A stretch of DNA of 64,000 nucleotides from Thysanoteuthis rhombus (taxonomy: Eukaryota; Mollusca; Cephalopoda; Oegopsida; Thysanoteuthidae): assembly GCA_963457665.1 (NCBI GenBank), contig OY735219.1, positions 22,608,787 to 22,672,786 of the forward strand, read 5' to 3'. The notes beneath the pieces were generated by a model. That model was not told the origin of the DNA and made no database searches. It saw only the letters and a list, made by a program, of their open reading frames with translations. The translations under genes and the position numbers were made by a program. Below are positions 21,258 through 33,930 of the stretch, one piece after another. Every line of letters starts with the position of its first letter. The stretch's first letter is position 1.

Positions 21258-21561
21258 GCTGGGAGTTGTGGCGTGCTCCTGTAATCCGGCTACTTGGAGG
21301 CTTGTTCGGGTGAACAGTTTGAAAATGGGGTCCCTGGTCTACGCTCCATTGTGGCGATCGGGTGTCCGTACTAAGCCTGGTATCAATATGCTTAGTTGGA
21401 GTGAGCTTCAACTGAACAGGTTGACTAAGGAGGGTTGACTCGGTCCAGGGCGGAAACGCAGCAGACAAAAGACCCCGTGTCAGGCAGTGGTGGGATCGTG
21501 CCTGAGAATAGTGGTCGTATGCCAGCCCATTCAATAAAGCTGGACCTCGAACTTTACTTTT
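21258..21561 (+). ncRNA. 7SL: SRP 7SL RNA, copy 9
   Basis: Full length, position b. It shares with copy 14 the upstream GTCATCGG, helix 6 GTACTAAG, CTGAGAATAG in the 3' part and AAGCTGGACC near the end. The terminator is only T4 (21558-21561, followed by CGCG), still enough for Pol III in general. It starts 1136 bp after the corresponding point of copy 8. Confidence 0.92.
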
Positions 21562-22995
21562 CGCGCCCTTCAAATAACCATAACAATTGCAACTAATATT
21601 AAGTAAACACAGACTTTTCTACATTGAAAATTATTCCTTTTCCTTAAAAATATAAAAATATTACTACATTTGTAATTGAAGTGAATTTACTTGATTTCAA
21701 TTTCTTGCTTTGTTCATTATCTTCCTTGCTTTCTCTCTAATACTTGTAGCAGTTCAGTGCAGCTAATTTCTTTCTCTCATCCCACATTTAACAATCATTC
21801 AGTCAGAAATGAGAAAAAATAATCGTTTCATTTTGACTAACATATTTTAAAGCACACTTAAACTGCAACAATGTTACAATCTGTCAACTAAATCTGTCAC
21901 TGAAATCATCAACAGAGTTTGCTTCAGTTTTTAAGTTGGTCTACCTGGTTACTTATGTATGTATGTATGTATGTATGTATGTATGTATGTATGTATAACA
22001 CGTATGTACGGCACCAACGTAATTAGCTGATTAAATATGTTATAATTCCCTCTTTGTTATGCCTACAAAAACTTTATTTATTTATTTTTAAAAACCCCAT
22101 CACTCTGATCGGATTTTCCTGGTGGCCAAGATCGACAATGTTGGTTTGTGTTAATTTGATCCCAACTTTCTATCTTGCTGAATTCCCCTTTTTTTCAAAT
22201 TCAGATTCTTTAGGTATCCAACTAAAGTCGAAGAAACATCACGATTTTTGTTAGGATTTTGTCCAGTGTTTTAATTGATCACCCCCCAAACGGCATGCTA
22301 CTTAAAAACGTAGGTCACATGATGGCTTCTATTAATTGGTCAAGCTGCCTTTTTATTGTACGTATCATTCTTATTGCAAAGATATCTTTGAAAACTTGAG
22401 CTGGACGCTCAGTTGCTTCATAACTATTTTGAAGGCCCGAAAACGCCTAACGATTCAAAAGATGTTCAATATCTATATATCTAGAAGAAAATATTGGGAG
22501 TAATAAAAACAATTACGAAATTTCAGATGCTTCTCAATGATAGAAACAAGCAAAACTTCTGCTGAGAAATGACAATTTATCGTTTGAAAATGTTTTGTTT
22601 CGGAGGATTCAACGCAAATTGGCATTGGCTGCTCGAATTTCTGACAGGAATAGTCTTAGTTTAATATGCGTTTGATAAATGGCCCAATTAGCTTGCACTG
22701 ATCTCAGATGATGATAACCTTCAGGAATATCTAGATATAAAATATCTACAGAGGTGAGACTGTATAGAGTTACCTCCCTTCGGTTTTTAATAAAAACAAA
22801 ACTATGGCAGAAGTAGTTCAATTATTTTGCTACGGAGATTTCATTTAATTTTGTCCCCAAAAATATAATTAGCAAATGGAAAACGGTAATTTGAGGGAGA
22901 ATGAGAGAAGAAAAACAAATTGAAAAACTTATTCTATTTACAGACATAAGATAAGAATATCGAAAGTTGAGTTTAATAGTTGAAAACGATGTATT
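21562..22995. repeat. T1, D and K spacers (long type)
   Basis: Nearly identical to 5187-6631: the same flanks, the same CTTATGTATG entry, and the same K variant with GTTACCTCCCTTCGG. The largest difference is the shorter microsatellite. Confidence 0.85.
21954..21996. repeat. (TATG)n microsatellite
   Basis: About 11 units; the counterpart at 5570 has about 16, so array length differs between otherwise near-identical segments. Confidence 0.95.
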
Positions 22996-23002
22996 GTCTG
23001 CA

Positions 23003-23307
23003 GCTGGGAGTTGTGGCGTGCTCCTGTAATCCAGCTACTTGGAGGCTTGTTCGGGTGAACGGTTTGAGCATGGGGTCCCTGGTCTACGCTCCATTGTGGC
23101 GATTGGGTGTCCGCACTAAGCCTGGTATCAATATGCTTAGTTGGAGGGAGCTTCAACTGAACAGGTTGACTAAGGAGGGTCGACTCGGTCCAGGGCGGAA
23201 ACGCAGCAGACAAAAGTCCCCGTGTCAGGCAGTGGTGGGATCGTGCCTGTGAATAGTGGTCGTATGCCAGCCCATTCAATAAAGCCGGACCTCGAACTTT
23301 ACTTTTT
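23003..23307 (+). ncRNA. 7SL: SRP 7SL RNA, copy 10
   Basis: Intact copy, position c. It looks identical to copy 2 over the RNA and to copies 2 and 3 upstream. T5 at 23303-23307. A good candidate for an active gene. Confidence 0.95.
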
Positions 23308-23908
23308 GCTCCCTTCAAATAGTCATATCAATTGCAACTAATATCAAGTAAACACCAACTTTTTGTACATTAAAAGAATTATTCATTTTTTCCTTAAAAA
23401 TATGAAAATATTACCAAATTTGTAATCGAAGTGAATTTATTTGATTCCTTTTTCCCGCTTCCTTCTTAATTTTCCTTGCTTTCTCTCTAATACGTGTAGC
23501 AGTTCAGTGCAGCTAATTTCTTCTTCTCATCTCACATTTAATAATTATTAAGTCAGAAATAAGAAAAAAAATAATCGTTTCATGATTGACAAACATTAAG
23601 GCACGCTTAAACTGCAACAATATTAGAATCTGTCAACTACAACTGTCACTGAAACCAGCAACAGAGTTTGCTTCAGTTTTTAAGTTAGTCTTGCTGGCTG
23701 CCTTTGTTTTTTTTTTGTTTTTAATCAAAACAAGACCAAGTCAGATGCAGTTTCTTTAAAAATTGTATAAAATTGCCAAGCCGTATGATCAGTTCAATTT
23801 TTTATGTAATGCGTCTTGCAATTCTTTGCAGCTAATTTCATTTTGACAATCAACAATTATGATTTTAAAAGGTTTTTTTCAGTTAATAAATTGGTTTGGC
23901 TGGCTGCC
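23308..23908. repeat. T1 block leading to B4
   Basis: T1 with the extra CTGCCTTTGTTTTTTTTTTG segment and the GCAATTCTTTGCAGCTAATT part before the microsatellite, as after copies 3, 19 and 24. Confidence 0.8.
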
Positions 23909-23966
23909 TATGTATGTATGTATGTATGTATGTATGTATGTATGTATGTATGTATGTATGTATGTA
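23909..23966. repeat. (TATG)n microsatellite at an inversion junction
   Basis: About 14 units, with forward T1 before and inverted diverged D after. Confidence 0.93.
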
Positions 23967-24703
23967 CACTTTTATTATAGAAACACAAATACCAAACATT
24001 TTTTTAAAGATAATTAGGTATTCTGGGATTTGCAAAATAGTTTTAAAACAATCCTGTCCATAACTAAAGTTATTAAACTTTCTCTCCAAATGAAATTTTA
24101 CCTAAAAAAAGATGTAGTTAGCCACTCAATACAAACCATTATGCAACCTGCGTCTTTGGCCATGTTGAGGGTGATCAATAAAATATGGGGAAAAAGAGTG
24201 ATCAAGGAATGAGTTATTAAATCCGAAAAGTGGGGATGAATAAAATGAAAAAAGATCTTTTGTAGATGATATATAAATATTTTTTTAGTTCCCTTATTCG
24301 ATCGGTGTGGCTTTCATACAGAGGTATCCAGGCAGGCCAACTTGAAAAACTAGAGAAACCTTTTTAACAGAGTAATGTCGATTTGTATTACTGTTGGATT
24401 TTTACTATGTCTTAAATAATGTAAATGATACTTTGTCAATCATGTATTGAATATTTTTAATTTCTGAAATAGTAATTGTTGAATATAAGATGAGGGAAAA
24501 AAAGAAATTAGCGGCTATGAATTATAAAAAGCAAAATGGATTATGGAGAAATCAAGAAGAAAAAAAAATTAATCTTAATTCCACGACACCTTTACATTTT
24601 CAATTTTTAATCCCCGAAGAAGGCAAAAGTACGTATCGTAGCGCAATGCTTGCATTTGAGAGGATGTCGGAGAGAAACAAATGCTTTTCCATCATTTTAC
24701 AAG
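23967..24703 (-). repeat. B4 block, copy 2
   Basis: Same content as 7581-8312, including GTTGAGGGTGATCAATAAAA and GAATTATAAAAAGCAAAATG, ending at minus-strand copy 11. Confidence 0.75.
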
Positions 24704-25008
24704 AAAAAGTAAATTTCGAGGTACGGCTTTATTGAATGGTCTGGCATACGACCACTATTCACAGGAACGATACCACCACTGCCTGACACGGGGTCTTTTG
24801 TCTGCTGCGTTTCTGCCCTTGACCGAGTCGCCCCTCTTTATTCAACCTGTTCAGTTGAAGCTCCCTCCAACCAAGCATATTGATGCCAGGCTTAGTGCGG
24901 ACACCCTATCGCCATAATGGAGCGTAGACCAGGGACCCCATGCTCAAAACGTTCACCCGAACAAGCTTCCAGGTAGCCGGATTACAGAAGCACGCCACAT
25001 CTCTCAGC
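24704..25008 (-). ncRNA. 7SL: SRP 7SL RNA, copy 11 (decayed)
   Basis: Minus-strand counterpart of copy 4 in the second unit, more decayed. The helix 8 tip reads GGCAGAAACG instead of GGCGGAAACG, so the GGAA tetraloop is lost. TTGAATAAAGAGG replaces TTGACTAAGGAGG. The 5' end reads GCTGAGAGATGTGG. T5 is retained. Probably a pseudogene. Confidence 0.85.
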
Positions 25009-25411
25009 TGCAGACAATTCTTCGTTTTCAACTAATAAACTCAACTTTCTATATTCTTATGTTCAGTCGGTGAATAGAATAGGTTTTTACATTTGCTTTT
25101 CTTCTTCTTTCATTCTCCCTCAAATTACCGTTTTCCATTTGCTGATTATTTTTGGGGAACAAAATTTTATGAAATCTCGGATTACAGGAGCACACCACAT
25201 TTTCCAACCGCAGACGAGTGCCTTTTTTCAACTCATAAACACAATTTCGGATCATCTTTGACTCAACCTGTTAATACAATAATTTGAACTTATTTTTTCT
25301 TTATTTTTTCCGTTCAGTTATTTCATTTTTGGCTTGACTCTTCAATTTCTCTTGAATTTAAAATAATTTAAATCAAAACTTGAATAGCCTTGATTCTCAA
25401 AAACTTTCCAG
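25009..25411 (-). repeat. inverted L-block end
   Basis: Same as 8618-9020: upstream region, inverted head fragment and leader back to the exon-like block. Confidence 0.75.
25177..25215 (-). pseudogene. 7SL head fragment 6
   Basis: Complement of CGGATTACAGGAGCACACCA, then TTTTCCAACCGCAGAC, 200 bp from the corresponding point of copy 11. Confidence 0.73.
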
Positions 25412-25618
25412 GGAGATAACTCCAACTATGCTAGTTGTGTAAGCGTTTCATCCGATTTCTTCACTACACTGACCTATGATGATTTTTACCTTGTTCGATT
25501 TGGTCTTGAGAGCGAGTCCAGTTATATCTGAGTGCTCCACTATTATTGCCCTGTGCCAGACCCAGCTGAGTTTAGCAAATATCCCGTCTGATTTATGAAG
25601 GAAAATCATCAAACATAA
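25412..25618 (+). pseudogene. conserved exon-like block, copy 4
   Basis: Opens DNSNYASCVSVSSDFFTTLT and continues YDDFYLVRFGLESESSYI, with two in-frame stops (after SSYI and after KYPV), and ends MKENHQT TAA. Sister of the copy at 9021, sharing its first stop. Confidence 0.42.
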
Positions 25619-25989
25619 TCATAATAATTAATTTTCCTTGTTTTTGTTAGAATATTACATAAACACAGATGATTTGATTGCACTGATCTTAGATGATAAC
25701 CATCAGAAATACCTAGCTATAAAATATCTACTGAGGTTAGACTGTTATAGAGTTATCTCCCTTTGGTTTTTAATCAAAAAGAGACTATGTCGGATGTATT
25801 TCAATTATTTTTAAATTAAAATATTTTACAATTACTTTTTTGACTTTTTGCCCCTAAAATCATCAGCAAATGAAAAACAGTAATTTGTGGGAGAACGAAA
25901 GAAGAAAAATGAATTGAAAAACCTATTCTATTTACGGACTGAAGATAGGAATATCAAAAGTTCAGTTTATTAGTTAAAAACGAAGAATT
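25619..25989. repeat. K spacer before copy 12
   Basis: Same arrangement as 9228-9602, with GAGTTATCTCCCTTTGG and the 7SL upstream region. Confidence 0.7.
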
Positions 25990-25996
25990 GTCTGCA

Positions 25997-26293
25997 GCTG
26001 GGAGATGCGGCGTGCTCCTGTAATTTGGAGGCTTGTTCGGGTGAACAGTTTGAGCATGGGGTCCCTGGTCTACGCTCCATTATGGCGATCGGGTGTCCGC
26101 ACTAAGCCCGGCATCAATATGCTTGGTTGGAGGGAGCTCCAACTGAGCAGGTTGACTAAGGAGGGCCGACTCGGTCCAGGGCGGAAACGCAGCAGACAAA
26201 AGACCCCGTGTCAGGTAGTGGTGGGATCGTGCCTGTGAATAGTGGGTGTATGCTAGCCCATTCAATAAAGCCGGACCTCGAACTTTACTTTTT
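25997..26293 (+). pseudogene. 7SL: SRP 7SL RNA copy 12, Alu-domain deletion
   Basis: Counterpart of copy 5 in the second unit. An 8-nt deletion joins CCTGTAAT directly to TTGGAGG and removes CCAGCTAC, the 5' strand and loop of the second Alu-domain hairpin. The rest (helix 6, GGAA, AGCAG, T5 at 26289-26293) is intact. Without that hairpin, SRP9/14 binding is unlikely to be normal, so I call it a probable pseudogene. Confidence 0.88.
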
Positions 26294-28850
26294 GCTCCCT
26301 TAAATAACCATAACAATTGCAACTAATATTAAGTAAACACTGACTTTTTGTACATTAAAAAATTATTCAATTTTTGTTGTCTTCAATCATAAATAAAACT
26401 CACCATCAAAGTCAATAATTGAACAACTTTAGGGGCAAAAGGTGAAGACGTGTGTAAAATTCCCACCAAAGAATAAATATGGTCAGAATAAATTCTATTT
26501 ATGAGATAATTTGTGTTTTCCATTGAAAAAGCATCAACAGTTGAGTGAAAAAATATCTTGAAACTTCTAGATTATCCAGAATCTTGATGTTATATGTGAA
26601 CCCATTAAAATAAGGTCCAAGAGAGATGAGAAAAGATTTTTTTTCCAAAAAATGAAAGACAACATTCTTAGAAAGGGTTTAATGAAGTACTGATGCCAAT
26701 TTGCAAGTCGGTAGATAAAATGGTACGACCAGAAGAGCTGGGGCACACAAACATTCTAACAACTTCATACACATGTAGAAAGAGATATGATCCTTGAACG
26801 CTCATATCAACCAGATTTAAATGAACATAATTACAAACTTCCCAGAAGACACAACCACAGATTGAAGCAATGAGAATTTAAAACAAGGACGCTAGTCCAA
26901 CGATGCATTCACATTTCACCTGTTATTACTACAATGCAATAAATCTCTAACTTACATCACCCTTCTTTGACAGACTGAGAATAGATTATTGATTGCGTTA
27001 TATTAGAAGGTTCCTATATTAATTGTATCATTTTTATAGTATAAGCAGGAAGTCAGATAAAAAAGAAACAAATTCCTAAAAAAAATGTCAGATCAGATTG
27101 TTTTGTGGTTTTAATCTTCATGACATCATCAGGGAACTTGTTTTATTTTCTGAATAATGTCATTTCAAATGGCCATAAAGTCAGGACCCATTTCTGCATT
27201 CTAATCGTATATATAATTGAACCCCGTTTTTAAAACATAATGGAATGGGTGAAAACTGTCCAAGTTAGTTTTACTCTCTCAGTGAAGATGCAGAGATAAG
27301 AAGATTCTTTGTACCATGCACCAAAAATCAATCTTAGATATACTGGGGATGAATGGACCGACATATAGACCCTCTTATAGAGATGCATGTGGATGTATTT
27401 AATAATCGAACTTGGTCACTGTAAAGCTTGTCCTACGTAAGTAAAGCTAAAGTTTGTCCACTCATCCTGTCTCTGTGGATTCAACTTTTAGTCTCAACTT
27501 GAAGTTTCAAAGTAATCATTTGTTCAAGTGATTCTAAAAGACAATTGGAAAGTCAGTGATGTATGTAATTTGAAAGTATTTGTTGCTATAAAAGGAATTT
27601 TATTGAATTTTTTCAAACTACAATACAACTGAATGCTTTATTAGAATATTTGAATAGAAATATTAATTGATCATAAATAAAAATTATATTTGAACATAGA
27701 AGACAAAGGTACAACGTCGGAAGGTGGTAAAATTGTGAAGTGTCTCAACTTCGATCACTCGATGTTAGAAACGGCATACAAATAAAAAGAAATCAATGAA
27801 AGAAGAACAGAAATATATATCAATTATATTGTTATTTCTTTGAGTAAATTAAATTGTTACATTGTTTTTATTTGTACTCTAATTTCAACATAGAGTGCAT
27901 AAGAGTTTGAAACTTGACAATCAGGATCACCTTCCTACATTGGGCCAAAACAAATCTTACAGTTTTTGTTACATTGAAATTTCTACTTTTTTATCATCTG
28001 AAACAATGAAGATTTTTTCTTCCAGTAGTTTTTTTTTAATAATCTTACTCACTTTGTTAAACTGTAACCCATAAACATAATAATTAAATTATGTTATCTA
28101 AATTTAGGAATCTAAATAGCAGCATTATTTAGTAATTCGGCTTGTATAGTTATGATTGAATATTTTTGTTCTAAAGAAAGAAGAAGTTGTTTTATTTAAG
28201 CCGTGATACACTTGTCATATTGTACTCACCCATAACCAGACACATTGACTTACAAATAAACACACACTAACACATGCACTTCAATAAAATAGGAAACAAA
28301 TGAGTCACCTCCTCGTGTGGCTGAAAAGGGTAAAAAGTACAAAAATCATTCAGTAGCTCTAATAATTGATTAATGTTTAAATTTTTTAAAGAAACATATT
28401 TTATTTGAATATCATAATAATTATCTGAATATCATAATACTTATACATTTTATTTTCATCATTTATTGAAGACTGCATGAATTTCAAGTGTATAATTGAA
28501 AAATCTAGCCATTTTTAGCGATCAAGGTAGGCAACTCCCTTTTGACTCTTATAATAATTTACATCGTGCTGGCAGGTTTTATTATAAATTTAAAAAAAAG
28601 AACATGATTCAATCATGAATTGTTCAGAGAACTATTTGTTATTTGTATTGTAATTTGGCAAAAATTACCGTGCATATAACCATCCATAAAAAATGAATGG
28701 AATTCCCCCGACTATATCTCTCGAGAAGTATAAAGCATATATCTTAGTTTTTTAAGTGAAATTTTCTTCCCGTTTGCTTTTGTATATATTAATACATTTT
28801 TGTATTTTCCTTTTTAAAGGGATGAATAAACGGTTGGAATATGTCGTGTT
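26294..28850. repeat. short T1 remnant plus M/B3 block, copy 2
   Basis: About 90 bp of T1, then M (TATGGTCAGAATAAATTC) and a fuller B3 than at 13.3 kb. It includes the extra 390 bp with TTCATGACATCATCAGGGAA (about 27117). An insertion near 28200-28300 includes ACACACACTAACACATGCAC. It ends GGGATGAATAAACGGTTGGA. No coding evidence. Confidence 0.72.
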
Positions 28851-29084
28851 TTTTTCTCTGTCTTATTTGATATTTACGAAATGTGTTTGTTGTTTTCGTC
28901 TGAAGTGGAAAAAATAAAATCTGTTACATTCAATAATTGATGTTTGAATCTATCTGGCTGCTGATGTAAATGAATTTAATTCTTTGTAGATTTTACACCA
29001 GAACAATTGATTTCTGCTCTGTTATTATTTTGATTTTCTTTTCTAACAAATAACAGAAATCACAGGTGATAAGAAGATTAAGGT
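28851..29084. repeat. B3 outer tail
   Basis: TTTTTTTCTCTGTCTTATTTG onward, shared with about 38530-38740. It joins B3 to the L block. Confidence 0.6.
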
Positions 29085-30129
29085 AATAATTTAGAATAAT
29101 AGGGAAATTTCAACGACATGCTGACATTTGGCAAGGGAGGTAATCCACGGAGACGGTATAGTTACAATTACCACGGTTGACCTCTCACAGGGCAAATTTT
29201 TGAAAGGCTAAGATTGGCAAGATTTGTACTGATGATCGGAAAACGTTATTTTGATTATTTTTCCCATGGAATTGATGACAGTGGGGAGGTTTGGATTTAT
29301 TCATACATTTTGAAGTCGCAGTTATGAAAAAGAAATCTCATGTTGGTAACTGCAAACCTAACTCTAACCCTAACTACTAATCTTAATCTTACCCTCTCAA
29401 GATACTGTTTCAAAAGCTCATTGTTTTTTGCTTCAATTTCTTCCGTAGATCCCAGCAGCTTATTGATCTTTCTTCAGTAAACTTCCGAAAAAAATAAACA
29501 AGCCATCTTTAGCGATTAAAATTGCCAGTTCTTAAATCTGCTACGTGAGTAGTAGCAGCAACAGCGTCTAGCCAAATATCGTCATTTGATTTGATATTAT
29601 CTGTTCCATACTCATTTACTCTTAATTAATAATAACAAATTTTTTGCTGGTTTCTTCTTGAAATGGATGTAAACTTGTCCAAAAATATTCACAAGTTAGA
29701 ATTTCTGAAAAATATGAAGTTTCTCAATCTAAACAAAGTTGGTTATAAAACGTTGGAAAAAGTTGCAAAAAAATTCAGATGAAATTTATATTATTGAAAT
29801 TGCAAAAAATTTCATCTGAATTATTTTTTGCAACTTTTTGCAAACTAAAATCCGAATTAATAGTCAGATGCTTCTTGAAGAAGAAAATTAATTATTTAAG
29901 ATATAACGAAAATTGAGCATCGATTATTTTGAGGGTTGTCTCCCTTGATTTGATATAGGTTGCTGAAATGAGCAAGCGTCGAAATTTTCATGATTCTAGC
30001 AACGAAAAATAATGATTATGATTATGTTTTTCATCTTTTGTTGCTAAATATTTCATGTCTGTCTCCGAGCAAGAATTTACTACTTAGATTAGTTGGACGA
30101 CCAACCCATTCAACATTAAACAGCAACTT
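29085..30129 (+). repeat. L leader block, copy 5 (5'-truncated)
   Basis: Starts at TTTAGAATAATAGGGAAATT, includes a telomere-like patch (29354-29396) and ends at the CATTCAACATTAAACAGCAA deletion joint that it shares in form with the copy ending at 19919. Confidence 0.8.
29354..29396. repeat. telomere-like CCTAA patch
   Basis: CCTAACTCTAACCCTAAC, then a decayed tail. Confidence 0.62.
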
Positions 30130-30167
30130 GTCTGCAGTTGGAAAATGTGGTGTGCTCCTATAATCCG
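30130..30167 (+). pseudogene. 7SL head fragment 7
   Basis: TCTGCAGTTGGAAAATGTGG, then TGTGCTCCTATAATCCG, 196 bp before the matching point of copy 13. Confidence 0.75.
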
Positions 30168-30332
30168 AAATTTCATTAAATTTTGTTCCCCAAATATAAT
30201 CAGCCAAGGAAAATGGTAATTTGAAAGAGAATGAAAGAAGAAAAACAAATTGAAAAACCTATTCTATTTACGGACTGAAGATACGAATATCCAAAGTTGA
30301 GTTTAATAGTTGAAAACGACGTATTGTCTGCA

Positions 30333-30637
30333 GCTGGGAGTTGTGGCGTGCTCTTGTAATCCAGCTACTTGGAGGCTTGTTTGGGCGAACGGTTTGAGCA
30401 TGGGACCCCTGGTCTGTGCTCCATTAAGGAGATCAGGTGTCCGCACTAAGCCTGGCATCAATATGCTTAGTTGGAGGGAGCTTCAACTGAACAGGTTGAC
30501 TAAGGAGGGCCGACTCGGTCCAGGGCGGAAACGCAGCAGACAAAAGACCCCGTGTCAGGCAGTGGTGGGATCGTGCCTGTGAATAGTGGTCGTATGCCAG
30601 CCCATTCAATAAAGCCGGACCTCGAACTTTTCTTTTT
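30333..30637 (+). ncRNA. 7SL: SRP 7SL RNA, copy 13
   Basis: Full length, position a of the third unit, with the position-a marks GGGCGAACGG, CATTAAGGAGATC and a double T run (T5 at 30633-30637). The helix 8 core is intact. Confidence 0.93.
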
Positions 30638-31460
30638 GCTCCCTTCAAATAGCCATATCAATTGCAACTAATATTAAGTAAACACGGACTTTTTTTACAT
30701 TGAAAAAATTATTAATTTTTCCGGATTTTGTCCAGTGTTTTAATTTATCACCCCAAGACGGCATGCTACCAAAAGACATCTGTCACATGATGGCTTCTAT
30801 TGATTGGTCAAGCAGCCTTTTTATTTTACGTATCATTCTTATTACAATGATATCTTCCAAAACTTGAGCTTGAGACACGGTTGCTTTAGAACTATTTTGA
30901 ACACACAAAAATGCCCGACAATTCAAAAGATGTTCCCTATTTATTGATCGAGAAAAAATATTGGATGTAATAAAAACAATTACAAGACTTCAGAATCTTC
31001 TTAATGATAGAATGAAGCAATAGTTCTGCTAAGAAATGACAATTTACCATTTGAAAATGTTTTGTTTCGGAGAATTTAACGCAAATTGGCATTGGCTGCT
31101 CGAATATCTGATGAAAATAGTCTTAGTTTAATATGTGTTTGATAAGTGGTCTAATTAGCTTTCGCTGATCTCAGATGATGATAACCTTCAGAAATATCTA
31201 GATATAGAATATCCAGAGTGATGAGACTGTATAGAGTTATCACCCTTTGGTTTTTAATCAAAACGAGACGATGTCAGATGTAGTTCAATAATTTTCTACC
31301 GAGATTTCATTAAATTTTGTCCCCCAAATATAATCAGCAAAGGGAAAACGGTAATTTAAAAGAGAATGAAAGGAGGAAAACAAATTGAAAAACCTATTTT
31401 ATTTACGGACTGGAGATACGAATATCCAAAGTTGAGTTCAATAGTTGAATACGAGCAATT
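30638..31460. repeat. D and K spacers (short type)
   Basis: Close relative of 20428-21250, including GAGTTATCACCCTTTGG. Copy-to-copy spacing is 1135 bp. Confidence 0.8.
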
Positions 31461-31467
31461 GTCATCG

Positions 31468-31771
31468 GCTGGGAGTTGTGGCGTGCTCCTGTAATCCAGC
31501 TACTTGGAGGCAAGTTCAGGTGAACGGTTGAGCATGGGGTCCCTGGTCTACGCTCCATTGTGGTGATCGGGTGTCCGTACTAAGCCTGGTATCAATATGC
31601 TTAGTTGGAGGGAGCTTCAACTGAACAGGTTGACTAAGGAGGGGCGACTCGGTCCAGGGCGGAAACGCAGCAGACAAAAGTCCCCGTGTCAGGCAGTGGT
31701 GGGATCGTGCCTGAGAATAGTGGTCGTATGCCAGCCCATTCAATAAAGCTGGACCTCGAGCTTTACTTTTT
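31468..31771 (+). ncRNA. 7SL: SRP 7SL RNA, copy 14
   Basis: Full length, position b, sister of copy 9 (GTCATCGG upstream, GTACTAAG, CTGAGAATAG, AAGCTGGACC). One base is missing in ACGGTTGAGC (consensus ACGGTTTGAGC), and GGCAAGTTCAGG replaces GGCTTGTTCGGG just after the Alu hairpins. T5 at 31767-31771. Confidence 0.92.
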
Positions 31772-33207
31772 GCTCCCTTCAAATAACCATAACAATTGCA
31801 ACTAATATTAAGTAAACACAGACTTTTCTACATTGAAAATTATTCCTTTTCCTTAAAAATATAAAAATATTACTACATTTGTAATTGAAGTGAATTTACT
31901 TGATTTCAATTTCTTGCTTTCTTCATTATCTTCCTTGCTTTCTCTCTAATACTTGTAGCAGTTCAGTGCAGCTAATTTCTTTCTCTCATCTCACATTTAA
32001 CAATCATTCAGTCAGAAATGAGAAAAAATGATCGTTTCATTTTGACTAACATATTTTAAAGCAAACTAAAACTGCAACAATGTTTTAATCTGTCAACTAA
32101 AACTGTCACTGAAATCATCAACAGAGTTTGCTTCAGTTTTTAAGTTGGTCTACCAGGTTACTTATGTATGTATGTATGTATGTATGTATGTATGTATGTA
32201 TGTATGTATGTATGTATGTATGACACGTACGCACTGCACCAACGTAATTAGCTGATTAAATATGTTATCATTCCCTCTTTGTTATGCCTAGAAAAACTTT
32301 ATTTATTTATTTTTTTAAATCCCATCACTCTGATCGGATTTTCCTGGAGGCTGAGATTGACAATGTTGGTTTGTGTAAATTTTATCCCAACTTTCTATCT
32401 TGCTGAATTTCCTTTTTTTTCAAATTCAGATTCTTTAGGTATCCAACTAAAGTCAAAAATTTTTGTTAGGATATTGTCCAGTGTTTTAATTGATCACCCC
32501 CAAAACGGCATGCTACTAAAAGACGTAGGTCACATGATGGCTTCTATTGATTGGTCAAGCTGCTTTTTTATTTTACCTATCATTCTTATTGCAAAGATAT
32601 CTTTAAAAACTTGAGCTTGACGCTCAGTTGCTTCAGAACTATTTTGAACGCCCGAAAACACCTAACGATTCAAAAGATGTTCAATATTTATATCTAGAAG
32701 AAAATATTGAAAGTAATAAAAACAATTACGAAATTTCAGATGCTTCTTAATGATAGAAACAAGCAAAACTTCTGCTGAGAAATGACAATTTACCATTTGA
32801 AAATATTTTGTTTAGGAGGATTTAACGGAAATTGTCAATGGCAGCCGGAATTTCTGACAGGAATAGTCTTAGTTTAATATATGTTAGATGAGTGGCTCTA
32901 TTTGCTTGCACTGATCTCAGATGATGATAGCCTTCAGAAATATCTAGATATAAAATATCTGCAGAGGTAGGACTATATAGAGTTATCTCCCTTTGGTTTT
33001 TAATAAAAACGAGACTATGGCGGAAGTAGTTCAATTATTTTGCTACGGATATTTCATTTAATTTTGTCCCCCAAATATAATTAGCTAATGGAAAACGGTA
33101 ATTTGAGGGAGAATGACAGAAGAAAAACGAATTGAAAAACCTATTCCATTTACGGACTGAAGATAGGAATATCGAAAGTTGAGTTTATTAGTTAAAAACG
33201 AGGAGAT
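31772..33207. repeat. T1, D and K spacers (long type)
   Basis: Same order as 5177-6631 but more diverged. The K end reads GAGTTATCTCCCTTTGG. Confidence 0.82.
32163..32222. repeat. (TATG)n microsatellite
   Basis: About 15 units, followed by ACACGTACGCACTGCACCAA. Confidence 0.95.
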
Positions 33208-33214
33208 GTCTGCA

Positions 33215-33519
33215 GCTGGGAGTTGTGGTGTGCTCCTGTAATCCGGCTACTTGGAGGCTTGTTCGGGTGAACAGTTTGAGCATGGGGTCCCTGGTCTACG
33301 CTCCATTATGGCGATCGGGTGTCCGCACTAAGCCCGGCATCAATATGCTTAGTTGGAGGGAGCTTCAACTGAACAGGTTGACTAAGGAGGGCCGATTCGG
33401 TCCAGGGCGGAAACGCAGCAGACAAAAGACCCCGCGTTAGGCAGTGGTGGGATCGTACCTGTGAATAGTGGTCGTATGCCAGCCCATACAATAAAGCCGG
33501 ACCTCGAACTTTACTTTTT
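33215..33519 (+). ncRNA. 7SL: SRP 7SL RNA, copy 15
   Basis: Full length, position c of the third unit. CCCGCGTTAGGCAGTGG replaces CCCGTGTCAGGCAGTGG, and CGATTCGGTCC lies in the helix 8 stem. GGAA and AGCAG are intact, T5 at 33515-33519. No B4 or inverted copy follows here. Confidence 0.92.
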
Positions 33520-33930
33520 GCTCCCTTCAAAGTCATATCAATTGCAACTAATACAAAGTAAACACTGACTTTTTGTACATTAAAAAACGATTCATTTTTC
33601 CGTAAAAATATAAAAATATTACTAAATTTGCGATTGAAGTGAATTTACTTGATTTCTTTTTCCTGCTTTCTTCATAACTTTCCTTGCTTTCTCTCTAATA
33701 CTTGTAGCAGTTCAGTGCAGCTAATTTCTTTCTTTCATCTCACATTTAACAATTATCAAGTTAGAAATAAGAAAAAATAATCGTTTCATGATTGATAAAT
33801 CGAACATACCGCCCCAACGTAATTACCTGCTTAAATCTGTTATCATTCACTCTTTGTCATTCTCAGAAAAACATTATTTTTTTTTCAAATTCAGATTCTA
33901 AACTGATCCAACAAAAGCCGAGAAAAACAA
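33520..33930. repeat. T1 block with shared deletion
   Basis: The same microsatellite-removing joint as after copy 6 (GATTGATAAATCGAACATAC), then on to a 7SL tail fragment. Confidence 0.8.
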
